Below, in pieces: positions 6,360 through 15,369 of a DNA stretch of 33,341 nucleotides. The notes under the pieces are model-generated. The model worked only from the letters and a program-made list of their open reading frames with translations. It made no database searches and was not told the origin of the DNA. The stretch comes from an uncultured delta proteobacterium (lineage in GTDB: Bacteria > Myxococcota_A > Polyangia > Haliangiales > Haliangiaceae): positions 1 to 33,341 of the forward strand of contig CAADGB010000479.1 of the NCBI GenBank assembly GCA_900696455.1. Reading direction: 5' to 3'. The position numbers and the translations under genes are program-made. Every line of letters begins with the position of its first letter. Positions within the stretch are counted from its first letter, which is position 1.

Positions 6360-9300
6360 ACATCACCGAGATCTGCATCCGGCGACCCGTCTTCGCCTGG
6401 ATGATCATGCTGGCGACCGTGCTGTTCGGCGTGGTCGCCATCGGCCGGGTCGGCGTCTCGCAGTACCCCGACGTCGACTTCCCGACGATCAGCGTCGGCG
6501 TCACCTGGGAGGGCGCCGCCCCCGACGTGATGGAGGCCGAGGTCATCGAGGTCATCGAGGAGGCGGTGATGCAGGTCGAGGGCGTGCGCGCGGTCAACTC
6601 CAGCGCGCGCCAGGGCCAGGCCTCGGTGACCATCGAGCTCGACATCGACCGCCCGGTCGATCTCGCCCTGCAGGACGTGCAGACCCGCGTCGCCCAGGCC
6701 CAGCGCCGGTTGCCGGTCGACATGGATCCGCCGACGATCTCCAAGACCACCCCCGAGGACCAGCCCATCATGTGGGTCGGCCTGTCGGGGCCCTACTCGC
6801 GCGCGCTCCTCACCGACACCGCCAAGTACGAGATCAAGGAGCGCCTGCAGACCCTGCCCGGCGTCGGCGAGGTCACGCTCGGCGGCTTCCTCGAGCGCAA
6901 CGTCCGCATCTGGCTCGACGCCGCCGCCCTCGCGCGCCACAAGCTGACCCCCGCCGACGTCCAGGCCGCGCTCCAGCGCGAGCACGTCGAGCGCCCCGCC
7001 GGCCGCATCGACGCCCGCGGCCGCGAGATCACCGTGCGCGTCCTGGGCGAGGCCTTCGACCTCGCCACGCTGCGCGACATCATCATCACCCGCATCGACG
7101 GCGCGCCCATCCGGCTCGGCGCCGTCGCCGTGGTCGAGGACGGCTTCGAGGACGAGCGACGCATCGCCCGCAGCCTCGGCTTCCCGGTCCAGGGCATCGG
7201 CATCCGCAAGCAGCGCGGCGCCAACGCGGTGGCGGTGGCCCAGGCGGTGCGCGCCGAGCTGGTCAAGATCAACGACCGCCTGCCCGAGGGCATGGTGGCC
7301 GCGGTCAACTTCGACTCGGCGCGCTTCATCGAGGACACCGTCCGCCACATCGAGATCGAGCTGATCATGGCGGTCCTGCTCACCGCGCTGGTGTGCTGGA
7401 TGTTCCTGGGCTCGCTGTCGAGCACGCTCAACGTGATCCTGGCGATCCCGATGTCGTTACTCGGGACGATCGCCGCGATCTACTTCCTCGGCTTCACCCT
7501 CAACACCTTCACCCTGCTCGCGCTGTCGCTCGCGGTCGGGATCGTCGTCGACGACGCCATCATGGTGATGGAGAACATCTACCGCCACGCCGAGATGGGC
7601 AAGCCCGCGGCGCAGGCCGCCCGCGAGGGCACGCGCGAGATCACCTTCGCCGCCCTGGCCGCCACCATCGCCGTCGTCGCCATCTTCGTGCCGGTGGTGT
7701 TCATCGAGGGCGTCACCGGCAAGTACTTCATGCAGTTCGGCGTGACCCTGTCGATCGCCGTGCTCCTGTCCTACGTCGAGGCCATCACCCTGGCCCCGGC
7801 CCGCTGCGCCCAGTTCCTGCGCGCCGGCCGCCACGACCGCATGTGGCTGGGGCAGCAGGTCGACCGCGGCTTCGCCACCCTGGCCCGCGGCTACCGCTGG
7901 CTGCTCACCCGCGCCCTGCGCTGGTCGTGGGTCGTGCTGCTCGCCGCCGCCACCTCGATCGTCGGCCTCGTCCACGGCGTGCAGTCGCTGCCCAAGGAGA
8001 TGGTGCCGGCCCAGGACCAGAGCCGGCTCATGGTCCGCATGTTCACCGAGGTCGGGACCTCGCTCGAGGAGACCGACCAGGTCTTCCGCCAGGCCGAGGA
8101 GTTCATCAACGCCCAGCCCGAGGTCCGCCGCACGATGGCGATCGTCGGCGGCTTCGGCGGCGGCAACGTCAGCCAGGTGATCGTCATGACCTCGCTGGTG
8201 CCGCGCTCCGAGCGCCAGGTCAGCCAGGCCGAGTTCGCGACGCGGCTGCGGCGCAACCTCTCCGGCATCGCCGGCCTGCGGGTGGTGGTCCAGGACCTGT
8301 CGCAGTCGGGCTTCACCGCCAACCGCGGCTTCCCGGTCGAGGTCAGCGTGCGTGGCCCCGACTGGCCGACGCTGGTCGACGAGGCCCTGCGCCTGCGGGA
8401 CGCGCTGGCCGAGAGCGGGATGGTGATGGACGTCGACACCGACTACGAGCTCGGCATGCCCGAGCTGCGGCTGCTCCCGCAGCGCGACCGTGCCGCCGAT
8501 CTCGGCATCTCCGTCGACGACATCGCCACGGCGGTCAACACGATGATCGGCGGCGTCCGCGCCGGCAAGTACAGCTCCGGCGGCCGCCGCGTCGACGTCC
8601 GGCTCAAGGTCCGCCGCGATCAGCGCGCCAGCCCCGACGCCCTGGGCCAGCTCTACCTGCGGGCGCGGACCGGCGAGATGATCCCGCTCTCGACCCTGGT
8701 CGAGCTCGAGGAGCGGCCGGCGCTGCAGTCGATCACCCGGCGCGACCGCGAGCGCGCCATCACGATCACCGCCAACGTCGCCCCCGGCTACTCCCAGCAG
8801 GACGCCCTGACCAAGGTCCGCGAGCTGAGCAAGACCCTGCCCCCCGGCTACAAGGCGGTGCTGGGCGGCGCCAGCGCCAGCTTCCTCGAGTCGTTCGCGG
8901 GGCTCGGCTTCGCCTTCCTGCTCGGCGTGGCCGTCGCCTACATGGTGCTCGGCTCGCAGTTCAACTCGTTCCTCCACCCGGTCACCGTGCTGACGATCCT
9001 GCCGCTGTCGCTGGTGGGCGCGGTGTTCGCCCTGCTCTACAGCGGCCAGACCCTCAACATCTTCTCGATGATCGGCCTCCTCCTCCTGGCCGGCATCGTC
9101 AAGAAGAACTCGATCATCCTCGTCGAGTACGCCAACAACGCCCGCGACCGCGGCCTCGACGCCCGCGCCGCGATGATCGAGGCCGGCCCCACCCGGCTGC
9201 GCCCCATCCTGATGACCTCGATCGCGACCATGACCGCGGCGGTGCCCGCCGCCCTCGGCCTGGGCGAGGGCAGCGAGACCCGCACCCCGATGGCGATCGC

Positions 9301-9418
9301 CGTCATCGGCGGCCTGGCGGTGTCGACCGCGCTCAGCCTGTTCGTGGTCCCCGCCTTCTACGTCGTCGCCGACGCCGTGCGCCGCCGCCTAGGACTGGGC
9401 GGCTCGGCCGCGCCCTGA
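6356..9418 (+). CDS. RND-type (HAE1) multidrug efflux inner-membrane pump
   Basis: The 1,020-residue product is a full-length AcrB/MdtB-like pump (family about 1,030 aa). TM1 follows the typical ICIRRPVFAWM start. The proton-relay pair D399-D400 lies in GIVVDDAIMVMEN (TM4), and K917 in GIVKKNSIILVEY (TM10) completes the conserved relay. Two periplasmic porter halves lie between TM1-TM2 and TM7-TM8, with the conserved PTISVGVTWEGA segment after TM1. It uses the proton gradient to expel substrates through the adaptor and TolC duct encoded just upstream. The substrate cannot be read from sequence. The GTG start overlaps the adaptor stop, so the three genes form one coupled operon under the divergent TetR. 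Confidence 0.96.
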   Translation: MNITEICIRRPVFAWMIMLATVLFGVVAIGRVGVSQYPDVDFPTISVGVTWEGAAPDVMEAEVIEVIEEAVMQVEGVRAVNSSARQGQASVTIELDIDRPVDLALQDVQTRVAQAQRRLPVDMDPPTISKTTPEDQPIMWVGLSGPYSRALLTDTAKYEIKERLQTLPGVGEVTLGGFLERNVRIWLDAAALARHKLTPADVQAALQREHVERPAGRIDARGREITVRVLGEAFDLATLRDIIITRIDGAPIRLGAVAVVEDGFEDERRIARSLGFPVQGIGIRKQRGANAVAVAQAVRAELVKINDRLPEGMVAAVNFDSARFIEDTVRHIEIELIMAVLLTALVCWMFLGSLSSTLNVILAIPMSLLGTIAAIYFLGFTLNTFTLLALSLAVGIVVDDAIMVMENIYRHAEMGKPAAQAAREGTREITFAALAATIAVVAIFVPVVFIEGVTGKYFMQFGVTLSIAVLLSYVEAITLAPARCAQFLRAGRHDRMWLGQQVDRGFATLARGYRWLLTRALRWSWVVLLAAATSIVGLVHGVQSLPKEMVPAQDQSRLMVRMFTEVGTSLEETDQVFRQAEEFINAQPEVRRTMAIVGGFGGGNVSQVIVMTSLVPRSERQVSQAEFATRLRRNLSGIAGLRVVVQDLSQSGFTANRGFPVEVSVRGPDWPTLVDEALRLRDALAESGMVMDVDTDYELGMPELRLLPQRDRAADLGISVDDIATAVNTMIGGVRAGKYSSGGRRVDVRLKVRRDQRASPDALGQLYLRARTGEMIPLSTLVELEERPALQSITRRDRERAITITANVAPGYSQQDALTKVRELSKTLPPGYKAVLGGASASFLESFAGLGFAFLLGVAVAYMVLGSQFNSFLHPVTVLTILPLSLVGAVFALLYSGQTLNIFSMIGLLLLAGIVKKNSIILVEYANNARDRGLDARAAMIEAGPTRLRPILMTSIATMTAAVPAALGLGEGSETRTPMAIAVIGGLAVSTALSLFVVPAFYVVADAVRRRLGLGGSAAP

Positions 9419-9448
9419 CGCCGGCGCGCGCGTCGTGGCGTGCCGGCG
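9419..9448. terminator. Strong hairpin between convergent genes
   Basis: Positions 9419-9429 pair with 9438-9448 (11 bp, one G-U) around an 8-nt loop, directly after the pump stop and just before the receiver gene that converges on it. It is a likely shared terminator for both operons, though it lacks a T-run on either strand. Confidence 0.45.
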
Positions 9449-9460
9449 CGCCGCGCGCGA

Positions 9461-9844
9461 TCAGCCGGCCGCGGCCGCGATCAGCGCCAGCACCCGCGCC
9501 CGCAGCGCCTGCGGCGCCCACGGCTTGGCGATGACCTCGTCGACGACACCGGCGGCCTGGGCCGCGACCAGGGTCGGCTCGTCGTCGAAGCCGGTCACGA
9601 CCACGACCCGCAGGCGGGGCCAGCGCGCGCGCGCGGCCCGGGCCAGCTCGACCCCGCTCGGCCGCCCCAGGGCCAGATCGCTGACCAGGGCGTCGGCCGG
9701 CCAGCGCTCGAGCACCGCCAGGGCCTCGGTGGCGTCGGCGGCGGCCACCACCTCGGCGGCGCGGGCGAAGGTCCGCACCATCAGGTCGCGGTTGTACAGC
9801 TCGTCGTCGACGACCAGGATGCGCGGCGGCGGACCGTCAGCCAC
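9461..9844 (-). CDS. Single-domain response regulator (receiver only, CheY-like)
   Basis: The 127-residue product is only a receiver domain: acidic pair D13-D14 (ILVVDDE), phospho-acceptor D56 (ALVSDLALG), T84 (VVVTGFDD) and K107 (VIAKPWAP) are all in place. GTG at 9844 is chosen because it leaves a normal short N-terminus and overlaps the end of the kinase gene by 8 bp. A longer frame upstream adds only Arg-rich sequence that is the kinase C-terminus in another frame. It is the last gene of the six-gene operon and the obvious phosphoryl acceptor of the kinase. With no output domain it should act through protein contact or as a relay. Confidence 0.92.
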   Translation of the reverse strand: MADGPPPRILVVDDELYNRDLMVRTFARAAEVVAAADATEALAVLERWPADALVSDLALGRPSGVELARAARARWPRLRVVVVTGFDDEPTLVAAQAAGVVDEVIAKPWAPQALRARVLALIAAAAG

Positions 9845-11207
9845 CGCCGACCTCGTCGCCGAGGCCCGCGGCCCGTGACCCTGGCGCGACCGCGAGCGGC
9901 GCCGAGGCCTCGACCCGCGGCCGCTCCGCCGCACCGTCGCTCGGGCCGCGCACCGGGATCGTGACCACGAACTCGGCGCCAGCGCCGGCGCGGTTGGCCC
10001 AGCGCAAGGAGCCGCCGTGGGCGCGCACGATGTTGGCGCAGATCCACAGCCCGAGGCCGGTGCCCTCGCCGACCTCCTTGGTGGTGAAGAACGGATCCGA
10101 GATCTTCTCCATCAGGTCGGGCTTGATGCCGGGCCCCGAGTCACAGATGGTGACGCGGATCGCCGCCCCGTCGTCGACGGTCTCGATCGCGACGTCGATC
10201 CACCCGGTGCCGGTGATGGCCTGGGCGGCGTTGGTCAGGATGTTCATGAACACCTGGTTGACGTGGCCGGCGTTGCACAGCACCCGCGGCACGCCGGGCG
10301 CGATCCGGCGCCGGACCTCGACCCGGTTCTTGAGCAGGGGCCCGATCAGGTTGAGCGTGGTGTCGATGCCGCCGACGATGTCGGTCTCGGCCAGCTCGTT
10401 ACCCCCGGTGCGCGCGAAGCTCTTGAGATCGGCGACGATGTCGGCGGTGCGCTCGGCGCCGGCCCGGATCGACCGCAGGAGCTTGCGCCAGTCGGCGACC
10501 AGGAAGTCGAGCTCGACCTCGGCCTTGAGCGCGTCGAGCGCGGCCCGCAGCTCGGACGGCAGCGCCGCGCCGTCGACCAGCGCCACCAGCCGCAGCAGGT
10601 CCTCCATGTACTGGCCGAGGAAGTCGACGTTGCCGTAGACGAAGTTGATCGGGTTGTTGAGCTCGTGGGCGATGCCGGCCACCAGCCGGCCCAGCGACGA
10701 CATCTTCTCCTGGTGGACGAGCTGGGCCTGGGCCGCGCGCAGCTCGTCGGTGCGCTCCCGCACCTTCTCCTCGAGGTCGCCCTTGGCCCGCCGCTCGTGC
10801 TCGAGCGCGACCTTGAGCCGGCGCTGGATGCGGACGTCGGCGGTGACGTCGCGGTAGGTCTCGACCAGCACCGCCTCGCCGTCGTCGAGCTCGACCGGGG
10901 CCGCGGTCACGATGAAGGTGAGGTCCTCGCCGTCGCCGCGGCGGGCGCCGATCTCGTCGACCCGAAGCCGCCGCCCGACCTCGCGCACCTTGCAACCCAG
11001 GCACGCCTGCTCGCAGATCTCGAGCTTGAACAGCTCGTGGCAGCGGGCCCCGGCCTTGACCTTCTCGGCGAGCTGGCGCCCGCGCAGGCCGGTCAGCGCC
11101 TCGTAGGCCTGGTTGTAGTGGAGCACCCGACGCTCGGCGTCGAGGCCGACGGCGGCGTCGACGCTGCCATCGAGGAGCTGGGTGATCTGGTGGAACAGCT
11201 TGGCCAA
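9837..11207 (-). CDS. PAS-domain sensor histidine kinase with a four-Cys motif, cytoplasmic
   Basis: The 456-residue product has no signal or membrane segment. A PAS domain (about residues 10-125) carries C56-x8-C65-x3-C69-x2-C72. A coiled coil (125-165) leads to the H-box ([15 protein letters not shown]181), an extended helical hairpin, then the N-box ([14 protein letters not shown]), G1 ([10 protein letters not shown]), F-box (DPFFTTK) and G2 (GEGTGLGL): a complete HisKA-HATPase. The Cys motif could bind metal, an Fe-S cluster or sense redox; that is inference. The only in-frame start giving a whole PAS domain is TTG at 11207, with no clear ribosome site. It lies 49 bp after the STAS-zinc-ribbon gene and overlaps the receiver gene. 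The C-terminal ~45 residues are a low-complexity tail. Confidence 0.93.
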   Translation of the reverse strand: MAKLFHQITQLLDGSVDAAVGLDAERRVLHYNQAYEALTGLRGRQLAEKVKAGARCHELFKLEICEQACLGCKVREVGRRLRVDEIGARRGDGEDLTFIVTAAPVELDDGEAVLVETYRDVTADVRIQRRLKVALEHERRAKGDLEEKVRERTDELRAAQAQLVHQEKMSSLGRLVAGIAHELNNPINFVYGNVDFLGQYMEDLLRLVALVDGAALPSELRAALDALKAEVELDFLVADWRKLLRSIRAGAERTADIVADLKSFARTGGNELAETDIVGGIDTTLNLIGPLLKNRVEVRRRIAPGVPRVLCNAGHVNQVFMNILTNAAQAITGTGWIDVAIETVDDGAAIRVTICDSGPGIKPDLMEKISDPFFTTKEVGEGTGLGLWICANIVRAHGGSLRWANRAGAGAEFVVTIPVRGPSDGAAERPRVEASAPLAVAPGSRAAGLGDEVGGG

Positions 11208-11256
11208 GCGGGGGGCTCGGGGGGCGGAGCGCGGGATGGTTCCGGATCGGTCCGGA

Positions 11257-11754
11257 TCAGGCCTCCGCCAGGAACGACAGGTAGCGCTCGGGCAGGTCGT
11301 CGAACTCCATGGTCGCGCCGCACTGCGAGCAGGCGAACTGCGGGATCTCGTGCTTGCCGCCGGTCTGCGTGACGTCGACCAGCTTCTCTTCCTCCTGGCC
11401 GCAGCGGTCGCACACGTAGGGCGCGAAGAAGGAGCGGATGCGAGCGTTGCCGCGGAAGTTGTAGATCATGTTGAGCTGGGTCACGATCGCCGGCGAGCAG
11501 TGCGAGAACGACAGCTCGGTGACGTGGGGCAGATCGCGGACGAAGTTGACCCACTCGCGCACGCCGCAGCTGTTGATGCGGCGGACCTCGCCGAGCTGGA
11601 ACGCCACCGCGCCGCGCAGGCGCCGCCGCAGCTCGACGAAGTCGGCATTCTCGTCGATCTCCCCCACGAACTCGACGGTGGTCAGGCCGGGGCGTTCGCG
11701 GATGCGCCACGACAGCGCGACCGGCTCGGGCCCCCGCACGTCCGCCGTCGCCAT
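11257..11754 (-). CDS. STAS-like domain fused to a zinc ribbon (paralogue of the protein at 17872-18819)
   Basis: The 165-residue product has an N-terminal STAS/SpoIIAA-like fold: a strand with [12 protein letters not shown], then [18 protein letters not shown]. In anti-sigma antagonists the motif DSSG holds the phosphorylated serine; here S62 in INSCGV occupies that place. Two CxxC pairs follow (C115/C118 in CDRCG, C142/C145 in CSQCG), as in a zinc ribbon, and the end reads [19 protein letters not shown]. The second copy in this window shares the same order, including INSCGV(R)xWVN, CSPAIV and xMxFDDxxxxYxxFL, so this is a real family. It starts 4 bp after the binding-protein gene, with a GAGG-rich leader. 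A partner-switching role is inferred from the serine and from the SpoIIE phosphatase encoded in the same operon. Confidence 0.8.
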   Translation of the reverse strand: MATADVRGPEPVALSWRIRERPGLTTVEFVGEIDENADFVELRRRLRGAVAFQLGEVRRINSCGVREWVNFVRDLPHVTELSFSHCSPAIVTQLNMIYNFRGNARIRSFFAPYVCDRCGQEEEKLVDVTQTGGKHEIPQFACSQCGATMEFDDLPERYLSFLAEA

Positions 11755-11758
11755 CGCC

Positions 11759-12682
11759 TCACTCCATCCGCTCGGGCGACTTCTCGAAGTGCTGGCGGAC
11801 CTCGGTCCGCGCCGCCTCGTCGAGCGACGCCGGCTCGATCAGCACGTCCTTGACGTCGAAGCGCACCGGCTCGGGGCTGGCGAAGACGCCGCGCTTGACG
11901 ACGCGGCCCATGCGCCCGGCGAGGCCCTGGTAGGCGGCCTTCGACGGCGAGGCCCAGCCCGAGATCGCGCCGCCGCCGCCGAAGCGGGTCACCGCGGTCC
12001 CGACCGAGGCGACCGTCGCCGCCGGCACCTTGGCGTTGACCTGGACGAAGGCGGGGTTGGGCACCGCGCCGGTGTCGAACAGCTTGGCCAGGCCCTTCTG
12101 CGAGCCGATGGGCGCGAACACCGCCTGCGCGCCCTTGTACGACGCGACCTCGGCGACCGCGGCCGTCAGGTCGGGCTTGCCGACCCGGCTGGCGAAGAAG
12201 CCGGCGTCGACCTCGGACTCGAGCATGGCGTTGTCGACGAAGCCGTTGTCGTTGCAGCCGGTCTGCACGAACGCCAGCTTCTTGCCCTCGAGCGCCTTCA
12301 TGTCGCCGCCGGCGCCCGAGAACAGGGCGTAGGTGCGGGCGCCGCTGCCGCCGATCTGGGCGTTGGCCAGCAGGTTCCAGCCCAGGTTGGTGGCGTAGCA
12401 CTGGGCGTCGACGATCGCGAAGTCGACGCCGGCGCTCTTGAGGGCGCCGAACGAGGCGAACGACTTGGCCTCGGTCTTGACCCCGGTCTGGGCCTCGATC
12501 GCCTTGGCCAGGCCCTGGACGTAGGACAGGCGGTCCTGGGCGGTGCCGAACTCGACCGACGGCGCGTAGATGCCGATCACCAGCTTGCCGGGCGCTGGCT
12601 GGGTGGTGCCGGGACGGACCACCAGGGCGACGGCCAGGGCGACCAGGCAGAGCGTCGGGATGATGATGCTGAGCTTGCGCAT
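11759..12682 (-). CDS. PhnD-like periplasmic substrate-binding protein, orphan
   Basis: The 307-residue product begins with [10 protein letters not shown] and a hydrophobic segment to about residue 23, a signal peptide or N-terminal anchor. The remainder resembles the phosphate/phosphonate (PhnD) type of binding protein: [14 protein letters not shown], then [17 protein letters not shown] (the site where such proteins give D-x-A in the hinge/ligand region), [21 protein letters not shown], and ALFSGAG. No ABC ATPase or permease is adjacent, so it probably works as a sensory ligand receptor rather than for transport. It stands between a TPR protein and a STAS protein in the phosphatase/kinase operon. 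ATG 12682 has AGGAG six nucleotides before it. The ligand is unknown, and two extra Cys suggest a variant subfamily. Confidence 0.7.
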   Translation of the reverse strand: MRKLSIIIPTLCLVALAVALVVRPGTTQPAPGKLVIGIYAPSVEFGTAQDRLSYVQGLAKAIEAQTGVKTEAKSFASFGALKSAGVDFAIVDAQCYATNLGWNLLANAQIGGSGARTYALFSGAGGDMKALEGKKLAFVQTGCNDNGFVDNAMLESEVDAGFFASRVGKPDLTAAVAEVASYKGAQAVFAPIGSQKGLAKLFDTGAVPNPAFVQVNAKVPAATVASVGTAVTRFGGGGAISGWASPSKAAYQGLAGRMGRVVKRGVFASPEPVRFDVKDVLIEPASLDEAARTEVRQHFEKSPERME

Positions 12683-12701
12683 GGTGTGCTCCTGGGTGCC
12701 G

Positions 12702-15353
12702 CTAGTAGCCGTAGATCCGCTTCTTGGCGTCGATCCACTTCTGGAGATCGCGCGCGCCGGCGACCCGGCCCGACGCCGAGCGCCAGGCCTCGTAGGCGTC
12801 CTTGGGCCGCCCCGCCTGGTCGTAGAGGATGCCGAGGTTGACCAGCGCCTCGGGCGGCTGGCCGCGCAGCGCCTCGAGGGCGCCGATCTTGCTCTTGTCG
12901 AGCGACAGCACCGCGCGGTTGTTGACCAGGCGACGCTTGGCGTCGTCGCTGGCGAAGCGCTCGGCGCTGTCGAGGGCCTTGGCCGCCGGCCCGGTGCGGC
13001 CGTTGCGCCAGTGGTCGAACGCGACGTACTCCCACGACGACGCGATCAGGTCGCGGACCTTGGTGCTGAAGGCGCCGGTGGCGCTGCCGAGCAGGCGGGT
13101 GAAGGTCGCGGCCGCTCGCTCGCGCAGGGTGGCGTTGTTCGAGCGGTAGTCGGCGTAGGCGCCGAAGAACTCGGTGCCGACCTTGGCGTAGGGCGCCTTG
13201 AGGTACGCGGCCTGGTTGCCCTTGGCGGCGAGCTGCTTGAAGTACTTGCCGGCCTCGGCGGTGTCGCCCTTCTCGAGCAGGGCCAGGGCGTAGCTGAACT
13301 CGAAGGCCGCCGGCTCGGTGCCCTTGAGCAGCGAGGGCTCGCGGGTCGCGCGCTCCAGGTCGGCCACCGCCTCCGCGTCCTTGCCGGCCTTGATCGCCCG
13401 CCAGCCGCGGCGGAACAGGGCGAGGGCGAGGTTGCGCTTAGCCGCGGGCGCCACCTCCGGCGACTGGGCGGCGAAGCCCACGGCGATGCCGAGCTTCTCG
13501 ACCGCCTCGTCGAGCTTGGTGTCGACCAGCAGCGGCGCCCACTCGGTGTAGATCTCGGCCTTCATCAGGTTGGCCTGGTTCTTGGTGGCCTCCTCGTCGG
13601 CCTCCGCGAAGTGCTGGGCGGCCCGCGCCTTGTCCGGCTTCTTCGCGCAGAGGTGGGCGCGGCCGGCCAGGCGGTTGTAGAGCATGGAGTAGCCGCGGCG
13701 GTTGTCCTTGATGCGGTCGAGGTAGCGCAGCCCGCCGTCGCAGTCGCCGCGGTCGATGGCCAGGACCGCCAGGTTGAGCGCGACCATCGGCGAGCGGTCG
13801 TCGACCTTGAGCGCCTCCTCGAGGAAGGCGGCCGCGGTCTTGCCGTCGCCCTTGGTGAAGGCGCCGGCGGCCTGGGCGTTGATGGTCTCGACGAGCGCGC
13901 GCCGGATCTGCAGCTCCCTGGGTCGCAGGGCCACCGCGGCCTCGAAGCGCTGGCGCGCCACCACCAGCTTGCCCTGGTTGTACTGGGCCTTGGCGCTGAC
14001 CAGGTAGAGCTCGGCGGCGAGCTCGGGCGGCGCGCTGGCGAACGCCTTGCCGGCGATGAGCTGGTCGGCGGTCTTGGCGGCGTCGCCGTCGCGCCGGGCC
14101 GCCAGGTAGGCGCCGCCGAGCTCGATGCCGAGGTCGAAGCTCGACGGGTCGAGCTGGCGGCCGGCCTCGAGCTTCTCGATGGCCAGCGCCAGGTTGGTGT
14201 TCTGGGCGCCGGTCGACGGCATGCGGCGGTAGGTCTTGCCCAGCCGCACGCTGAGCTCGCTGGCGCCCGCGCCGCCGCGCATGAGCTTCTCCGCCTGCAG
14301 GTACGCCGCCAGGGCCTGGCCCCAGTCGCGCTCCTGGAAGTAGGCGTCGCCGATGAGGATGTAGCCGCGGGGCTCGTTCTTGCGCTTCTTCAGGTACTCG
14401 TTGGCGGCCTGCCGCGCCCGCTGCGGCAGCTTCTTGGCCAGGTACGCCGAGCCGAGGTTGAAGTAGACCGAGCCGTTGCTGTCGATGTTGCGCGGGTTGC
14501 CCTGCAGGCGCTCGCACACGGTGATGGCCTGGTCGAACTTGCGCAGGCCGGTGTAGGCGGCGCACAGGCCGATGTCGGCGTTGGGCTGGGCGTACTGGGC
14601 CTTGCCGTGCTTGCGGACGACGGTCTCGAACTCCTTGACCGCGCGCTCGTAGTCCCGGTTGGCGGCGTCGTGCTGGCTCTCGCGCACCGCCATGCGGCCG
14701 CGCGCCAGGTACGAGAAGCCGAGCCGGATGCGGGGCAGGACGTCGCGGCTCTCGCGATCGGCGGGCCGCGCCGCCAGGTAGGCCTCGTAGGCGGTGATCG
14801 TCTTCAGCGGATCGCGGTTGAAGTAGAACTCGCCCAGGATCTGCTGGTTGGAGAACAGCGACGCCAGCTTGGCCACCGCCTTCTCGGCGACCGCGACCGC
14901 GCCCGGCTTGTCGCCGGTCGCCCACAAGAGCAGCGCCTCCTGCTCGAGGACCTCGGCGGCCTCGGGGTGGGTGCGCTTGGCCACGGTGCGGATGAACTCG
15001 AGGCCGCCCTTGTAGTCGGCCTGGATGATGAAGATCGCCGCCCGCTTGCCGTAGGCCTCGGGCGGGACCTGGGTGGGGGCCGAGCGGATGGCCGAGTCGA
15101 AGGCCGCGGCGGCGCGTCGCCAGTTGGCCTCCTCGAAGTAGCGATCGCCCTCCTTCAGATCCTCGGCCACGTCGGCGACGGCGGTGCCGGCGGCGAGGAG
15201 GACGAGCACGAGCCCGAGGGCGGCGGCCCAGGTGCGGGCCAGGCCGCGCGTGGCGCAGGACGTTCGCGTTGGTTCGTTCACGGGTTCCTCGTTCACGGGT
15301 TCCTCCACGGGGGCCGTCGCGGCCCGGGCCTGCCAGCGCTCAGCGGTGCGCAC
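12702..15353 (-). CDS. Exported TPR-repeat protein
   Basis: The product is up to 883 residues. After an N-terminal signal sequence ([20 protein letters not shown]) it is almost all tetratricopeptide repeats. Examples are [60 protein letters not shown] and [20 protein letters not shown], reaching the C-terminus. Such arrays are protein-binding scaffolds, here in the periplasm. The start is uncertain: ATG 15353 gives a long hydrophilic leader, but GTG at 15296 and GTG at 15281 each follow GAGGA inside a duplicated 15-bp unit and give a normal signal peptide. I favour 15281 or 15296. It is the second gene of the operon, 16 bp (or 70-90 bp with the later starts) after the phosphatase and 19 bp before the binding protein. 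It could present a signal to the phosphatase sensor domain; that is inference. Confidence 0.85.
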   Translation of the reverse strand: MRTAERWQARAATAPVEEPVNEEPVNEPTRTSCATRGLARTWAAALGLVLVLLAAGTAVADVAEDLKEGDRYFEEANWRRAAAAFDSAIRSAPTQVPPEAYGKRAAIFIIQADYKGGLEFIRTVAKRTHPEAAEVLEQEALLLWATGDKPGAVAVAEKAVAKLASLFSNQQILGEFYFNRDPLKTITAYEAYLAARPADRESRDVLPRIRLGFSYLARGRMAVRESQHDAANRDYERAVKEFETVVRKHGKAQYAQPNADIGLCAAYTGLRKFDQAITVCERLQGNPRNIDSNGSVYFNLGSAYLAKKLPQRARQAANEYLKKRKNEPRGYILIGDAYFQERDWGQALAAYLQAEKLMRGGAGASELSVRLGKTYRRMPSTGAQNTNLALAIEKLEAGRQLDPSSFDLGIELGGAYLAARRDGDAAKTADQLIAGKAFASAPPELAAELYLVSAKAQYNQGKLVVARQRFEAAVALRPRELQIRRALVETINAQAAGAFTKGDGKTAAAFLEEALKVDDRSPMVALNLAVLAIDRGDCDGGLRYLDRIKDNRRGYSMLYNRLAGRAHLCAKKPDKARAAQHFAEADEEATKNQANLMKAEIYTEWAPLLVDTKLDEAVEKLGIAVGFAAQSPEVAPAAKRNLALALFRRGWRAIKAGKDAEAVADLERATREPSLLKGTEPAAFEFSYALALLEKGDTAEAGKYFKQLAAKGNQAAYLKAPYAKVGTEFFGAYADYRSNNATLRERAAATFTRLLGSATGAFSTKVRDLIASSWEYVAFDHWRNGRTGPAAKALDSAERFASDDAKRRLVNNRAVLSLDKSKIGALEALRGQPPEALVNLGILYDQAGRPKDAYEAWRSASGRVAGARDLQKWIDAKKRIYGY
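15276..15305 (-). repeat. Duplicated 15-bp unit carrying a ribosome site and GTG start
   Basis: Two perfect copies of GTTCACGGGTTCCTC (plus strand) at 15276-15290 and 15291-15305. Read on the minus strand each is GAGGAACCCGTGAAC: a Shine-Dalgarno-like GAGGA, four nucleotides, then GTG. The TPR gene can therefore start at either GTG (15281 or 15296) in the same frame, five residues apart. Confidence 0.7.
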
Positions 15354-15369
15354 CGGTGCTCGCCGGTGC

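Noticed and set aside
5842-9534. Open frame of 1,230 codons overlapping the RND pump in another frame
   Set aside because: It gives an Arg/Pro/Ala-rich product with no motif, while the pump frame is complete and has all RND signatures.
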